From Heterotrichella gracilis (taxonomy: Eukaryota; Sar; Xanthophyceae; Tribonematales; Xanthonemataceae): a stretch of DNA of 64,000 nt. Shown piece by piece: positions 23,230 through 34,700 of this stretch (position 1 is its first letter; each line of letters starts with the position of its first letter). The stretch lies in assembly GCA_032358255.1 (NCBI GenBank), contig JAULBX010012874.1, positions 37,019 to 101,018 of the forward strand, written 5' to 3'. The notes beneath the pieces are model-generated. The model saw nothing but the letters and a program-made list of their open reading frames with translations. It ran no database searches and had not been told where the DNA came from. The translations under genes and the position numbers were made by a program.

Positions 23230-23595
23230 GGTACCATCTGTGCTTGCGCCCAGCCGCCGCCTTCTTGCGTCCCTGCTGCTTACCCCCCTTGTGGCCACTG
23301 CGCTTGCCCTAACCGTTACCATTGCTGTGGGGGCTGTAGCTGTGTTCCTGGCTGTGGCTGTGGCTGTGGCTGTGGCTGTGGCTGTGGCTGTGGCTGTCAT
23401 AACAGCCATTATTGCTTGCGCCCAGCCGCCGCCTTTTTCTTGCGCCCCTGCTGCCTCCCCCCCTTGTACCCGCTGCTCTTGCCCTGGCTGTTGCCATTGC
23501 TGTGGGGGTTGTGGGGGCTGTGGCTGCGTTCCTGGCTGTGGCTATTGCTGTGGCTGTGGCTGTGGGGGCTGTGGCTGTGGCTGCGATCATTGCCT
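23230..23595 (-). repeat. Two echoes of the His/Lys-rich tail, past the stop
   Basis: Two degenerate copies of the about 180-bp unit encoding SHSPRSNGSGQGKSKGGKQQ and GRKKKAAAGRKH lie just beyond the stop codon, at about 23240-23410 and 23415-23595. GTGGCT/AGCCAC runs between them encode HS/AT dipeptide repeats. Together with the real tail (23596-23760) this makes a three-unit tandem array. Confidence 0.85.
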
Positions 23596-26500
23596 TCAGT
23601 GCTTGCGCCCAGCCGCCGCCTTTTTCTTGCGCCCCTGCTGCTTCCCCCCCTTGCTCTTGCCCTGGCCGCTACCATTGCTGCGGGGGCTGTGGCTGTGATC
23701 GGGGTGGTCACAGTGGCTGTGGTCGCACCCCTCCCCATGGTGGTGGTGGTGGTGGTGATCGCCATGGTCCACGGTGCATTCGGGGTCGTGGCAGTGGCCG
23801 TGGCTGGACCCTGGTTCGGTTTCGGATGGCATGGTGAGGGGGGCCAGGGCGATGAGGGATTCGTGGAGGGCCATGAGGCGGGGGAACTCGGGGGATTCTG
23901 TGAGCTGCTCAATGGTCAGCTCTGCATCGGGGTCTGCAAGATGGAGGGATGATGGACATGATCAGAGATGAAAATCAACAGGGATGATGAGGTGTAAATA
24001 GGGCAGCAGAGCATGGGCGGGGAGCCAGGGTGTTGGGGTTTTGTGAGTACGGGCAGATGCTGCGGGGTCATCCGGCAGAGGAATTGTCAAAAATATGCCA
24101 GCTGCTCAATCGGTAACTCCGCATATGGATCTTGACTCACAAACATACCGACAGCATGCAGAGCAGATGGGTTTGCAGAAAAGAGTGTTGAAGAGCTGAT
24201 GTGGGGATCATGGCCTCCCCAACCATCTCCCCTTCCGCTGAAATGCATTTACGCAACTGACTAACAAATAAGGAACACATTCAAGGATACTTAGGGTCCA
24301 GCTGATGTTTTAGGATTTAGGTTCACGTCCAGGGTTTCAGGGTCTCCATCCAGCTCCCCACTCCCGCACCCACCTGCATCCTTGAAATCCTCCACCGCAT
24401 CCCCAAGCGCCTCCCCCATCCCCTGGAAGAACTCGCTGTAGGGCCCCGAGTACCCATCCCCCTTGGCCACCCGCTGCAGCACTCCCCCATACCCCCCCCG
24501 GTGCATGCGCACAAACAGCCCCGCGCCGCCCATAGCGGAAATGAAAAACAGGGACAGCACATTCCTGAGCCCCGAGTCGATCCCCCGCAGGGCCTTGGGT
24601 CCCTGGGGCCGCTGCGCGGCGTGCAGGCCCTCGAACAACACCCCGGCCTGGGTGTCCAAGAAGGCCTTGAGTTTGTCCAACACGCCTGGCCGGGTGAGCA
24701 GCTGGTGCTGGCTGCCGGGGTCGCTGGCAAGCTGCAGGTTGCAAACAACAGGTATAAAGTAACTGGATTACATATCAGTAAGAAGATTCAAACCTTACAA
24801 TAGATAAAGTAAGTACCCAGCCTGTCCTTCAACAGGGGTGTTGGGTGGGATGAGCAGTCAGCGAAGAGAAGGAGCATTAGAATAGTAGCGCACTATTGGT
24901 GCAGCCAACAGCTACAGCTACAGTCACATGCGTGCCCCAAAGGAGGGATGCATCCACCAACAAAGGTCACACGCCATGCACCCCTGTCCTTCATCACCCG
25001 TCACCGACACCCGCCTAAACCCTAGACCCTAAACCCTATTCCCCTACCGATAGCGTGAAAATGATGCCCTCCACTCGAATGCCCGCCCACGCCTCGTAGG
25101 CTTCCTCAAAGGGGTACTCCTCAAGGGGCACATTGACGAGGTCCAGCACGGGGAGGTAGGCGCTGGATTTGAAAAGGGTGTCTTTGACTAGCATGGAGGA
25201 GGGGGTGGAAAACTGGACGGTGCTGCCCAGGGCCTGGAGAAAAATAGGGCAAATGGGAGGTCATTATTAGAGGATTTCATGCGGGGCCAATGCGTACAAT
25301 GAATGAGGTTTGGAGGGGTTTCTGAAGTAGTAGTGACTGCGTTGGTGGGTGATGGTGCTGAGTTTGGGTGACAATACTTTGGGGTGGCATTTATAAGACA
25401 AAAATGGTACATGCTTTTACTAGATCTTAGTAGATCTGAAGAAAAGGTTTTAGAGCAGCACGCAAGGGGTTTTGCGGGTAAAGCTAGAATTTCTTTGCCC
25501 ATTACCTAAACCCTACACCCTTGACCCCCCACCCGCAAGGGTTTCACGCATGGAGCTAGGCTTTTAGCCCCACAACCCTAAGCCCTTAACCCTAAACCCG
25601 CGCACCTGTAGCGCCTGGGGCGCAAGGGTCTCGCGGATGGAGCTAGGGTTTTCCGCCAGAAACCCTATGTAGTCCACCAGGGCTTCCGCTGTCTCCACCA
25701 GGCTAGGGAAACCCTCTAGGTCATGGTTCTGGCCCACATAGGTCTGCACAGCGGTCCACAGGAGGACGATAGCAGCATGGTAGGAATCAAACTGCCTGCC
25801 TCCCTCCGCCTCGCCACACCTGTGGAAAAAAATGGAATTTGTTTATAAGAAACACATCAGCCGAAAGAAAATTTTATATGCTCTGTGCTGCCTGCATAGG
25901 TCCTAGATGCAGGGGGAGTGTGCAGCACACCCATGCACCAATACATGAACAGGAAAGTCAGAAATGGAACAGGACAAGTACTAATTTGACCTTGATTTCT
26001 TTTGAGAAAGAAGCGACCCATAGCTACAGCGCCAACCATGATCGCTGAGACGAGGGTGCACAACCACTTTGTGGGGTTGCCATTCACGCACCTTTTCACC
26101 AAAGAGGTCAGTTCCCGCTGCACGTCTGCATCTGCCATCGCCAGGTGGAAGGCGGGGAGGAGCTTGCCGCTGCGAGCAATTTGGAAAACAATTTGGAAAA
26201 CAATAAGGATGTGACTACTCTCAAGCACTGGTGGAGCAAGAGTCACGGCTGAAATAGCGAGGGCATTCACAATGCAATGAGGGGATGATGGAATATTAAA
26301 TTCCACAAAATGAGGAACTCAACAAACAAATAACTCGTCATCACTACCCATGAACATATGCATGCATAGGCCGGGACCTAGACCAACCTCACCTGTGCGC
26401 CACAAAGAGCAGCAGGCCAGCGGCATGTTTATTTTAAATGAATGTATTAAGAATTGTTTTTCCTTTATATATATAAAAGATTACCTGTGCCCCACAAAGC

Positions 26501-26861
26501 ACAGCAGGTCAGCGGTGGCCAGGACGCTAGATCCAACCCTTCCAGATTGTATTTTCACTTAAACATTCACTCAAATCTGTTTTCTGTTTCCCTTATAAAT
26601 ATATATTTGCAATTACCTGTGCGCCGCAAAGAGCAGCAGGTCAGCGGTGGCCGGGTCGCTAGGGTCTGCGCCCGCCAGGAGGGTTTTCAGCTGCGCCAGG
26701 TTGAGGCCCTCGGTGAGCCTGGGAAGGTGCCAGGTGCCATCTGAGCGCTGCGCGTAGGTGTACAGGGGGTGCAGGGTGGTGTGGAGGGCGGCGCGGTCCT
26801 GGTCTGAGGACAGGTGGGACTGGGCGGCTTGCCAGTCGAAGGGCTGGGGTGCGGGGGCCAT
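23596..26861 (-). CDS. Unrecognised helical protein with His-rich and Lys-rich tail
   Basis: Six exons keep frame throughout: 26861-26617, 26169-26092, 25819-25606, 25233-25048, 24731-24374 and 23933-23596 (472 residues). The start (MAPAPQPFDWQAAQSHLSS) is the only ATG in the exon before a CCACC-rich leader. The body looks fully alpha-helical, with stretches such as YHAAIVLLWTAVQTYVGQ, SLVETAEALVDYIGFLAE, FEEAYEAWAGIRVEGIIF and GLRNVLSLFFISAMGGAGLF. The end is unusual: a cluster of about 20 His with Cys and Asp (HGHCHDPECTVDHGDHHHHH), then a basic stretch (KGGKQQGRKKKAAAGRKH) before the stop. The His/Cys cluster could bind Zn, Ni or Cu, and the basic tail could bind nucleic acid or act as a nuclear signal; both are inference. 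I do not recognise the family. Confidence 0.75.
24062..24130 (-). repeat. Echo of the last exon start
   Basis: Degenerate copy of about 23893-23945 (CAGCTGCTCAATCGGTAACTC versus the parental CAGAGCTGACCATTGAG region read on the other strand). It lies upstream of the real last exon in the same intron. Confidence 0.6.
25535..25568 (-). repeat. Echo of exon 3 end
   Basis: Short copy of 25619-25655 (CGCAAGGGT.TC.CG.ATGGAGCTAGG), placed after the exon end in transcription order, within CCCTAAA-rich DNA. Confidence 0.65.
26388..26530 (-). repeat. Two echoes of the first exon end
   Basis: Copies at about 26390-26425 and 26483-26530 of the exon 1 end (26616-26665, encoding LLLFAAHR plus donor), each preceded by the same AT-rich TTTATATATATA-like spacer. 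The period is about 110-130 bp, and both keep a usable GTAA/GTGA-type donor context. Confidence 0.85.
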
Positions 26862-28242
26862 GGTGGCGGGTGGGTCGTGGTGGGTGGGTGGGGATTAGAA
26901 GGGGAGCAGCCTGGAGGAGCAGAGAAAGTGTTGTCAGATAGTGTGTGGGGGGGGTCAGCCAACAGCGAGGTAAGGTGTGTACCCTAACATACCCTAGACG
27001 CTGGACCCTAAACAGGGGCATGCATGCATGTTGACGGCATTGCCGTAGACTGACAAGAATAGGAGACCCAAACTTGGGTGGGAGAAGAATATAAGACAGG
27101 GCTTTTGAAGTGAGGAGGTAAAGCAAGTGCCAAGAGCAACCACACAAGGCACTGCCTGAGGCTTGTTGCAGGCGTGTGCAGTCTAGACCCTAAAACCCTA
27201 CTACGTTATGTCATGTCCAGTGCTAGTACATAGGGGGCTGCATAGTGCACCCAAACAGGTTTGGAAAAACATGGTGCACCAACTCGCACTAGTGGGCGAC
27301 TTATCTGAAACTTACCACTTGTTAGTGGGTGGAAATTTGATATCAGCTAATGTATTACGCGCTCAGGTGCTAATTGTAGCGTGGTTGATAGCAAGTAAAT
27401 AGCTAAACACCGCTGAAGTGGCGGGAAGGGTGTCGGACGCCGCAGCTTTGAACCACACGAGTGTGGATGGGAATCGAGTAATGTGTGTGGGAATGGGCGA
27501 CGGGCAGTGTCTGGGGAACAGTCCTTACTAGTCGACTGCAGTTTACGAAACATCCACCTCAAAAAGGGCAGCTTTAAACCCACGAACCAGCTGCAAACTT
27601 ATCGCACCACCCGCGATGTTCTACAACATCGTTGGAGGAACCTGTTAGGAGTAAACCGCCGACCGCCGGCCGTTGCCTTCAACGGCCCGCCGCTAGCACC
27701 CAAAAAGAAGTTTCAGTTTGTCTTTTCTTGACGACAAATTGGCTTGATCAATTGACTGCAGAGCTTTGCAACTCGACACTAACAGTCAGCATCTGGATAG
27801 CATCTCGTGCTAGGACAGTTGGTATAATTTATTCTATTACAGCACGTTGCATGCGCTGCTGGTCATGCGTGGGTTTCACATTACGTGTCAGCGTGCACTA
27901 CTCAGGCTGGTCACCCTACAGGCGCTGGCAGCACACGAGTAAGGACATGTATGGTGGTGGGAAGAATGGTGCTGGGTGCGGGAGGTGTGGTGACCAATAG
28001 GGGTATGGAGGGTGCTGGGTTAGGAGGTGTTGGGCTGGCGCGTGGGTTGCGATGCATGAGACTGTGGGCAATGCAATTAATGCGATGCATGAGACTGTGG
28101 GCAACGCAACTAATGGACCACTCAATGTGTAGCAGTCCATTGTGGGCAACTGAATCGCTGACTGTGAGCACAATATATGCTAAATCCCACCATGAACATG
28201 GCACATGACCTGCTAGCCACGGGAGGATGGTTAGTAGTATGG
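26862..28242. other. Spacer, no supported gene
   Basis: About 1.4 kb between two minus-strand genes. It holds a tandem duplication GATGCATGAGACTGTGGGCA (about 28050-28110, two copies and a third weaker one). An 82-codon open frame at 27483-27731 (basic, no domain) could be a small gene, but there is no independent support. Confidence 0.45.
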
Positions 28243-30699
28243 TTAGTAGTAATCGTTGGCACGGTCAGCAAACATCGAGAGGTCCATGTCCACCAAACCG
28301 GTCAACGCAGCAATGCCACGTGGCACGTGGTAGGCAAAACGCGCTCCGTCCTCCCAGCCCATTTCATTCCCCTTTATCCGCCCCAAACTCAACGCCGTGA
28401 GGCAGGGCAGCCCCCTCAGCGCCTCCAAGCTCGCCTCGCTGGCAGCGTTTGGGCTGAATCCGTCCAGCGCCAGGGAAGCAAGGTTGGGGAGGGTTGAGGG
28501 GAGGGCGTCCACCAATGGGAGAGGCAGTTTGGACGCTCTGCTTTGAACCCCAGTACTGAACGTCAGGCTGTGGAGGGAGGTACTTGGGACGATGGGTAGC
28601 GGGGCTGGACGGTGCTCGCCTGCAGGAAATGCCAAATAAGGAAATACGTTTACTATGAACAGTACAATCAAACAGGCCAAGGGGGATGATAAAGTGACCA
28701 CTCCTCAACTCAAGGTGAGGGGCAGATTAGCTGGCGTGCTGATCCCACTATCCCGTCATGCATGAGTACGGTACTCATCAGCCGGGCTGCCCACATTAAC
28801 CCCTTTGATCCGCGCCATGAGGATGCATAATGAGGGCGAGCTTTGAGGCTGGTCATTCCCATTTCTCATGCCCCCTCAATAGTACCCTGCTCACCTGCCA
28901 CATGTACATCACTTTAACCCAATTGCTCCGCACCATGAGAGTACATGACGAGGGCAGGCATTCCCCATGCATGCCCTCAATAGTGCCATGCTCACCTGCC
29001 ACCAATGTCACGTGGCTCAGCAGATGGCCGAGGTAGACCCGCAGCTGTGTGAGGTGCGGGAAGCACGCGAGGTTGGCTGGAGGGGGCAGGTGCACCAGCT
29101 TGAGGCGCTGCAATGACGTCAGTGCACACAGCTGGTTGGACGCCCTCCCCATGCCCTTGGTCAGACCCTCGTACTGTCCCTCGCTGTCCAGGGAGCGAAC
29201 AAAGTCGGGCACAGACAGCTTGAGGCATCGCAGCTGCGTGAGGATGCCCACGTCAGCCAGGCCCTGCTGAATCTGTGGTGGGGAGAAACGTATCAGAGGA
29301 ATGTCAGATGAATATCAGATTATATCAGATAAATCGAATAGGTTAGAGATCAAGTTCACAGATTGTGTACACATCCAAGCCCACGCCAACCACATAGATG
29401 AATCATACAAACACCGTGGTAGCAAACCGGACAATTGATGGAAAGGCATTTGGCAGAAAGACTATTTTTTTGCTTAGGGATGCTGGTTCAGGACCCCATG
29501 GCCCAGCCAATGCCTACCTGTCCCAGCTGTCGCCTACGGCTTTTGAGCCGCGGCGGATACTCATTATACACATCATAAAAGCTAATTTTTATTATTCTTT
29601 AGGGTATTTAGGGTAATACAATTTAATTATTTTTATTTTTATGATTCTCTTTCAAAGGCCTACCTGCCGCTGGGATGCCTCCCACGTGAAGCCCGCCAGC
29701 GGCCGCGGCTCCAAGTGCACCCTTAGCTGCGTCAGATGCACGCATGCACTCAGGGCGGCAAGCACATCAGGCAACACACTGCCCAGGTGCAGACGCCGCA
29801 GCCCCGAGCCGCATGCCAGGATGGATTGGATGGGCCTGCTGGCGCCGTGGCCGCCGGAGGGCTGGTGCTGGTACATTGTTTGGGGGAGCCACATGCGCTG
29901 GACGCAGGCCATGCGGGGGCGCAGCCAGTTGTGGAGGAGGGCGTAGTAGGCGATAGGCGGGAGAGTTGGAGGGAGGCGGAGGCGGACGCCTTCCCCAGCA
30001 TCCTTGCTTTCGGGCGCATCGTCAGCGCGTCCCCCACCTGTGCCAGGGTGGTAGAAAAGGTTGAAGTAATCAGTGTGTTGTTAGCTGAATAATCTCTCAA
30101 CATGTGTTTTTGGCCCTCCCACATCTCTGAAACTCTCGTCCTACTCCTGCTCCTATTCTAGTCAAGGATCCTTGTACCTTTGGACCATACATAGGTGTGC
30201 ACCAACGCAGGGTGGGATTCTTAAGGTGGGTTCACAACCAAGTGGGCGGCAGCAAGCAAGGCAAAACAACAACAAATAGCGCCCTTGGGAGTCAGTATAG
30301 GATCAGCATTCCACTCGCGAACGGTACCCGGGAGAGCGAGACCGGCAACTCTCATCCGCTGGAAATATGCAGACTGTCAACACAAACCAACTACGCAGTG
30401 GCCAACCTGGAAAAGTGCGCTTCTAGGCAAGGGGTGCAAGCCTTTTCCCTCCACACTGCTTCACACTGAGGGTTGCGTCACCTAAACCCTAAACCCTTCA
30501 GCCTCACCTGCACGTCCTCCCACACGGCCGAGGGTCCCTTGCTCAGCTGGTGCCACGCCTTGCACACCAGCGGCACGCACCGAACCCTGTCCCCCAACCC
30601 AACGCGACCCAGTATGGACTGGAGGACGTCAGGTGGCAGCGCGTGGATGGTGGTGGGGGGCACTGGCGCCTCGGGGTGGGGTGCGCCATGATCAGCCAT
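28243..30699 (-). CDS. F-box/leucine-rich-repeat protein
   Basis: Exons: 30699-30508, 30037-29664, 29272-28996 and 28619-28243. The start was set at MADHG because its ATG has a strong context (GTCACCATGG); a longer in-frame start exists at 30819. The F-box is at residues about 20-60 (LPPDVLQSILGRVGLGDRVR, then LVCKAWHQLSKGPSAVWEDV). Irregular LRRs follow (LTQLRVHLE, LTQLRCLKLS, LTSLQRLKLV, LPNLASLALDG, LPCLTALSLG). Exons 2 to 4 join in phase. Exon 1 to exon 2 does not: exon 1 ends on a full codon, while exon 2 needs one base from upstream, so a small exon may be missing or the copy may be damaged. Expected role: substrate receptor of an SCF ubiquitin ligase; target unknown. Sister of the gene at 20126. 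Confidence 0.78.
28796..29005 (-). repeat. Direct tandem duplication at an LRR exon end
   Basis: Units 28796-28900 and 28912-29005 are about 75% alike (CCCTCAATAGTnCC.TGCTCACCTGCCAC). The right unit carries the real exon end and donor; the left one is its echo in the intron. Confidence 0.85.
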
Positions 30700-31721
30700 G
30701 GTGACCGGGGCAGGTGGAAGTAGGATGGGGCGGGAGCAGCTGACTGTACTGGTAGGTGGTAGGTACTGGAAGTGGACCCTAGCCCCGGTCGACACAACCA
30801 GAACAGTGGGTGGTATCAATGGACTCCAGGTGGAAATATGATGGAGCTAGAGTTCACCTCTATCACCTCTACACTGGAATGTACTAGAGGTGTACATCAG
30901 CAACCTGTCAGCTGTAGGAATGTCGTGCGTGCTCTTGGAGTGTTGAGCCTGTCGAGGTACGCTTGCAGCGGTCGAGGTGTTGGTAGGTTGGCTGTTGTAT
31001 CTATGTTAGGCTGTATTTATGTTGCAACCGGTGTTGAAATTGTTGCAGGATGGCTCGAGTGTCAGTCTGGCAGCAGCGCTGTGTCGTGACTGGGAAGAAA
31101 GAGTGGAGTTCACCGAGCATATGCATGCATGCATCTGCAGTCGAGACGGGCACTGCCGCGTGGCAACGCCTAGCACGGTTGAATCGTTCCAAGATCCAAT
31201 TTACACCGCTTACACTGTCAGTGACAACCAGGTGATATCCAGGTTAATAAAAAAAACCCACAATGACTACAAACAAAACTCCTTCCTTCCTTCCAGAGGT
31301 CCTGCAAACTGACAACAACCAACAAACTGCTTCACCGTCCTGCAAACCGTTGTTTAATAGACGTTCCTCTCGTTGCACCACCTCCATACAGTGTGCATGG
31401 CAGTTGGAAGCCTATGCAATGACTTGGGAGCCTCCCATGAAATGAATCGCAACGACCCCGCTGCTTGGCGCACGTTCAAATTTGGCTGTATTGCTGGAAC
31501 GTGTGTGTTTGACAAAGCTCCTCACTAGATGTCAGTCGGAAACAACCCCTTGAACCACATATTTAGGGTTTAGGGTTTTCAAAACACACTTGCAGATGGG
31601 CTAGGGCCCCTAGTAGGGGCCAATTCCCTCAAACTTGGCCTCGCTAAACGCGGGCCAGATTGGGAATAAGCGGCTGCCCCTTGTGCACAATCTCCACCAC
31701 ACCAGCCCAGGCCCCCACCCT
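30700..31721. other. Spacer between F-box and aldo/keto reductase genes
   Basis: About 1 kb holding the promoter of the F-box gene and the 3' UTR of the reductase gene. An ATATGCATGCATGCATC motif is at about 31119-31135. TTACA, the complement of the algal TGTAA poly(A) signal, occurs at 31200-31215, which would give the reductase a 3' UTR of about 500 nt. Confidence 0.45.
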
Positions 31722-34700
31722 TCACCAGGAACCCCCCCTCTCCCACGTGTACACGTCCCCCCTGGGCGCCCTCCCCTGCGCCAGCACCTCCCCTATCCTC
31801 CCCCTATCCTCCTCGTCCAGCTGGAACCCAAACAGCGCCTGGTGATCCGCCACGTGGCTTGCATTCCTTGCCCCAACGATGATCGCAGGCACCATGGGCC
31901 GATCCAGCACCCATCGGGAGGCCACGTTGGCGATGGAAACCCCGTGCTTCTTGGCGACCCCGTCGAGGGTTTCCAGTAGGGTTTGGAACCAGCCCCAGCC
32001 GCCCGCCTGGTTGATGACGCTGGCGTACTTGGACTTGCTGTAGGTGTTGACGGTGACCCTACGGTAGAACAATCGTGGGGGTGAGAGAAACCCTACGGTA
32101 GGGTGTCGTTGGCATACGTGGGCTTGCTGAAGGTGTTGACCCACAGGCTGACAACTTGGCCCAGCTAGACCCTAGCCAGGGACACGATGTCAGTCGACCC
32201 AAAAGCGCCCCTTCCGCAAAACAGACCCTAGCCAGACCCTACTTGCTGAACGGCAGGCTCACTTCAAAACCCTAGCCAGACCCTGCAAGGAACCCTTCAA
32301 AACCCTAGCCAGAGCCTCCGCAGGCCCCAGCCACCTACTTGCTTGCCGGCACCCCCAGATACTTGTCTGTGAGGAATCCCCCTGCGATGACCCCGAATGG
32401 CAGCAGCTGGATGTTGTGCTGCTGGCAGAATGACATCATCTGGTTGTCGGGGCGCCGATCAAGCAGGGAGTACTGGACCTGCACAGATTGTGCGGGGAGA
32501 GGTTTTGGCAAGGGTTTTAGGGAGGATAATTTGGATCTGTGCAGAACGGGGTAATGTAGCGTTTGGCAAGGTTTGGCAAGGGCTTTTATGGGATGCCCCC
32601 AACCAGATGTCCTGGCCGGACCTGTGTGTGCCACCTGGCCATGCGAATATAGATCAGATCTGCCTGGGGCTGTGCGGCTGTAACATGCCCCCCCTTCCCC
32701 CCACCGCCCACCGACCAATCAAACCTGTGTGCTCCTTTAGGCCCTCGGTGTGTGGTCAGGGTGCGTATCCCTGCCGTGCATGCATTAATTGGGAGCATGT
32801 GGAGCCGCTCCACCTGACTCCACATCAGGGTTTCATACACAATTACCTGTCAAATCATGAATCCGATGCCAGTCATTGAATTCTGGCACGCCCTCCCCTC
32901 CCCTCCCACCTGGTTGCTGGCCACCACCACGCCCCCGTCCACTTGCCCTCCCCTCTTCTCCCCCACCCCCCCACCCCCCACCTGGTTGCTAGCCACCACC
33001 ACGCCCCCCTCCATTATCTCCTGCATGCGCTGGGTGTCGAAGTTGGTCAGGCCCACGTGCGCCACCTGGCCTTTGCCCTGCAGATCCGCCAGCCGCTGCG
33101 CAGCGGTCACGTAGCGCCCAATGCTGTAGTCGTGCCAGTAGAACTGCACCAGGTCCAGGCGGGGCATGCCCAGGCGCTGCCGGGAGCCGGATACGGACTG
33201 CGGGTGGGGAAAACCAGGGTCATTGGTGTCACAAAGTAGTCAGACTATGTCCTTGCCCGATCCTGTAGTCGTGCCAGTAGAACTGCAACAGGTCCAGGCG
33301 AGGCATGCCCAGGCGCTGGCGAGAGCCGGATACGGACTGCGGATATGGGTGGGTGAGGTGGGGGTGAGGTGGGGTATGGTCTAGTATCAATGCAGCTGCC
33401 ATGGTGCAGGTATTCATTGTTTTATTTTATTACGTTGCCATTAACACCGGGCCATGCCCAGGCGCGGCCAAGTTGGGAGGGGGGAGGGGCGCGAGGAGGG
33501 CAGCATTACTGCAGCTACCATGTGTACTAGGCATTCTAAAATTTTGCACATTTCACTCCATTACCAGTAAAGCTGCGCCATGCATAGGCGGGGCACCGTT
33601 GAGCGTCCAGTCCACATGTGCTGCCTTGGTCGCCTGATGCCTTGCAGCCACAACCAGAGTACCTTAAAACTAAACCTTGATCCTAATTACCCACAACCAC
33701 CACTCAGCAGAGTACCAGATGTGCACCATGGCAATGCAACCACAGCCCACCATGCACGTATTGTGACAAACCCCCTTCAAGGGCTCAATAAACCCCACCC
33801 ATGGACTTTATGGTTTAGCTTAACCCTACACCCTCACCTGCTCCACAAACTCTGCCTGGTCAGCTTTGTACATGTCCCCTCCAAAGCAGCAGAACTTGGT
33901 CAACACCTGCACATCGTGGGTTTAGGGTCAAGGTTAGGGTTTAGCTGTTGGCGCCTGCATGCATCAGGTCCACGTGGGGCCCCTCAGCAAAAATTGCAAG
34001 ATGCACCTGGTCAACACCTGCACATCCACGTGGGGAGGGTTTAAAATTTAGGGTTGAGGTGTTGACTCAGTGTCTAGGGCTTAGGGTTTAGAATTTAGAT
34101 GTCGATCAGGTTTGCGTACGACAGCACCTACATGGGCCCCTCAGCCATTCAAGTCGAAACGCACATTGCCAAGGCGCATCTCAGCAAGGCATGCAAACGC
34201 CAAGGGGTTCGCAGCACGACATGCAAACTCAAAAACCAGGGCTTCAGTTAATGTTTAAAGTGCCACACACCTGCACGCCCTGTGGCCTCTGCTGCCGGAA
34301 CTGCCCTATCAGGCGCTCACTGGGCCCGTAGATGTCTGCGGTGTCGAGGGTTGTGACGCCTGAATCGGCAAATCGCTGCAAGTCCTGGACAGCTGCCCTG
34401 CCCTCCGTCCGATCGGTGTCTCGTTCACCCCTGAGGAGGGTTCAAGGTTAAGGGTTTAGGGAGGGGGGTGCGCAAAGCTCCTTTAGCAAGGTTGCAGAGG
34501 GGGATGCAGTAGTGCAAGTGAGGTCTAGGCTTTAGGGTTTTGGGTTCAGCGACAAGGGCTTTAGGAAAGTGTGGGCAGTACCCACAAGTGTGATAGCAGT
34601 CACCAAAAAAACAATCCGTTAGCAAGGGTTGTCATGGTAAACTGTGGAATGCGGCACGATAGAGCACGGTGGTGGCGTGGAATTCAACCCTAAGCTAGGG

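Noticed and set aside
23075-23952. Long plus-strand open frames with Cys/Gly/Leu-rich low complexity, looking like metallothionein-type proteins
   Set aside because: They are the complement of the His/Ser/Lys-rich tail array of the minus-strand gene; the composition comes from GTGGCT repeats.
27483-27731. 82-codon basic open frame as a gene
   Set aside because: No homologous feel, no splice context and no echo; left as part of the spacer.
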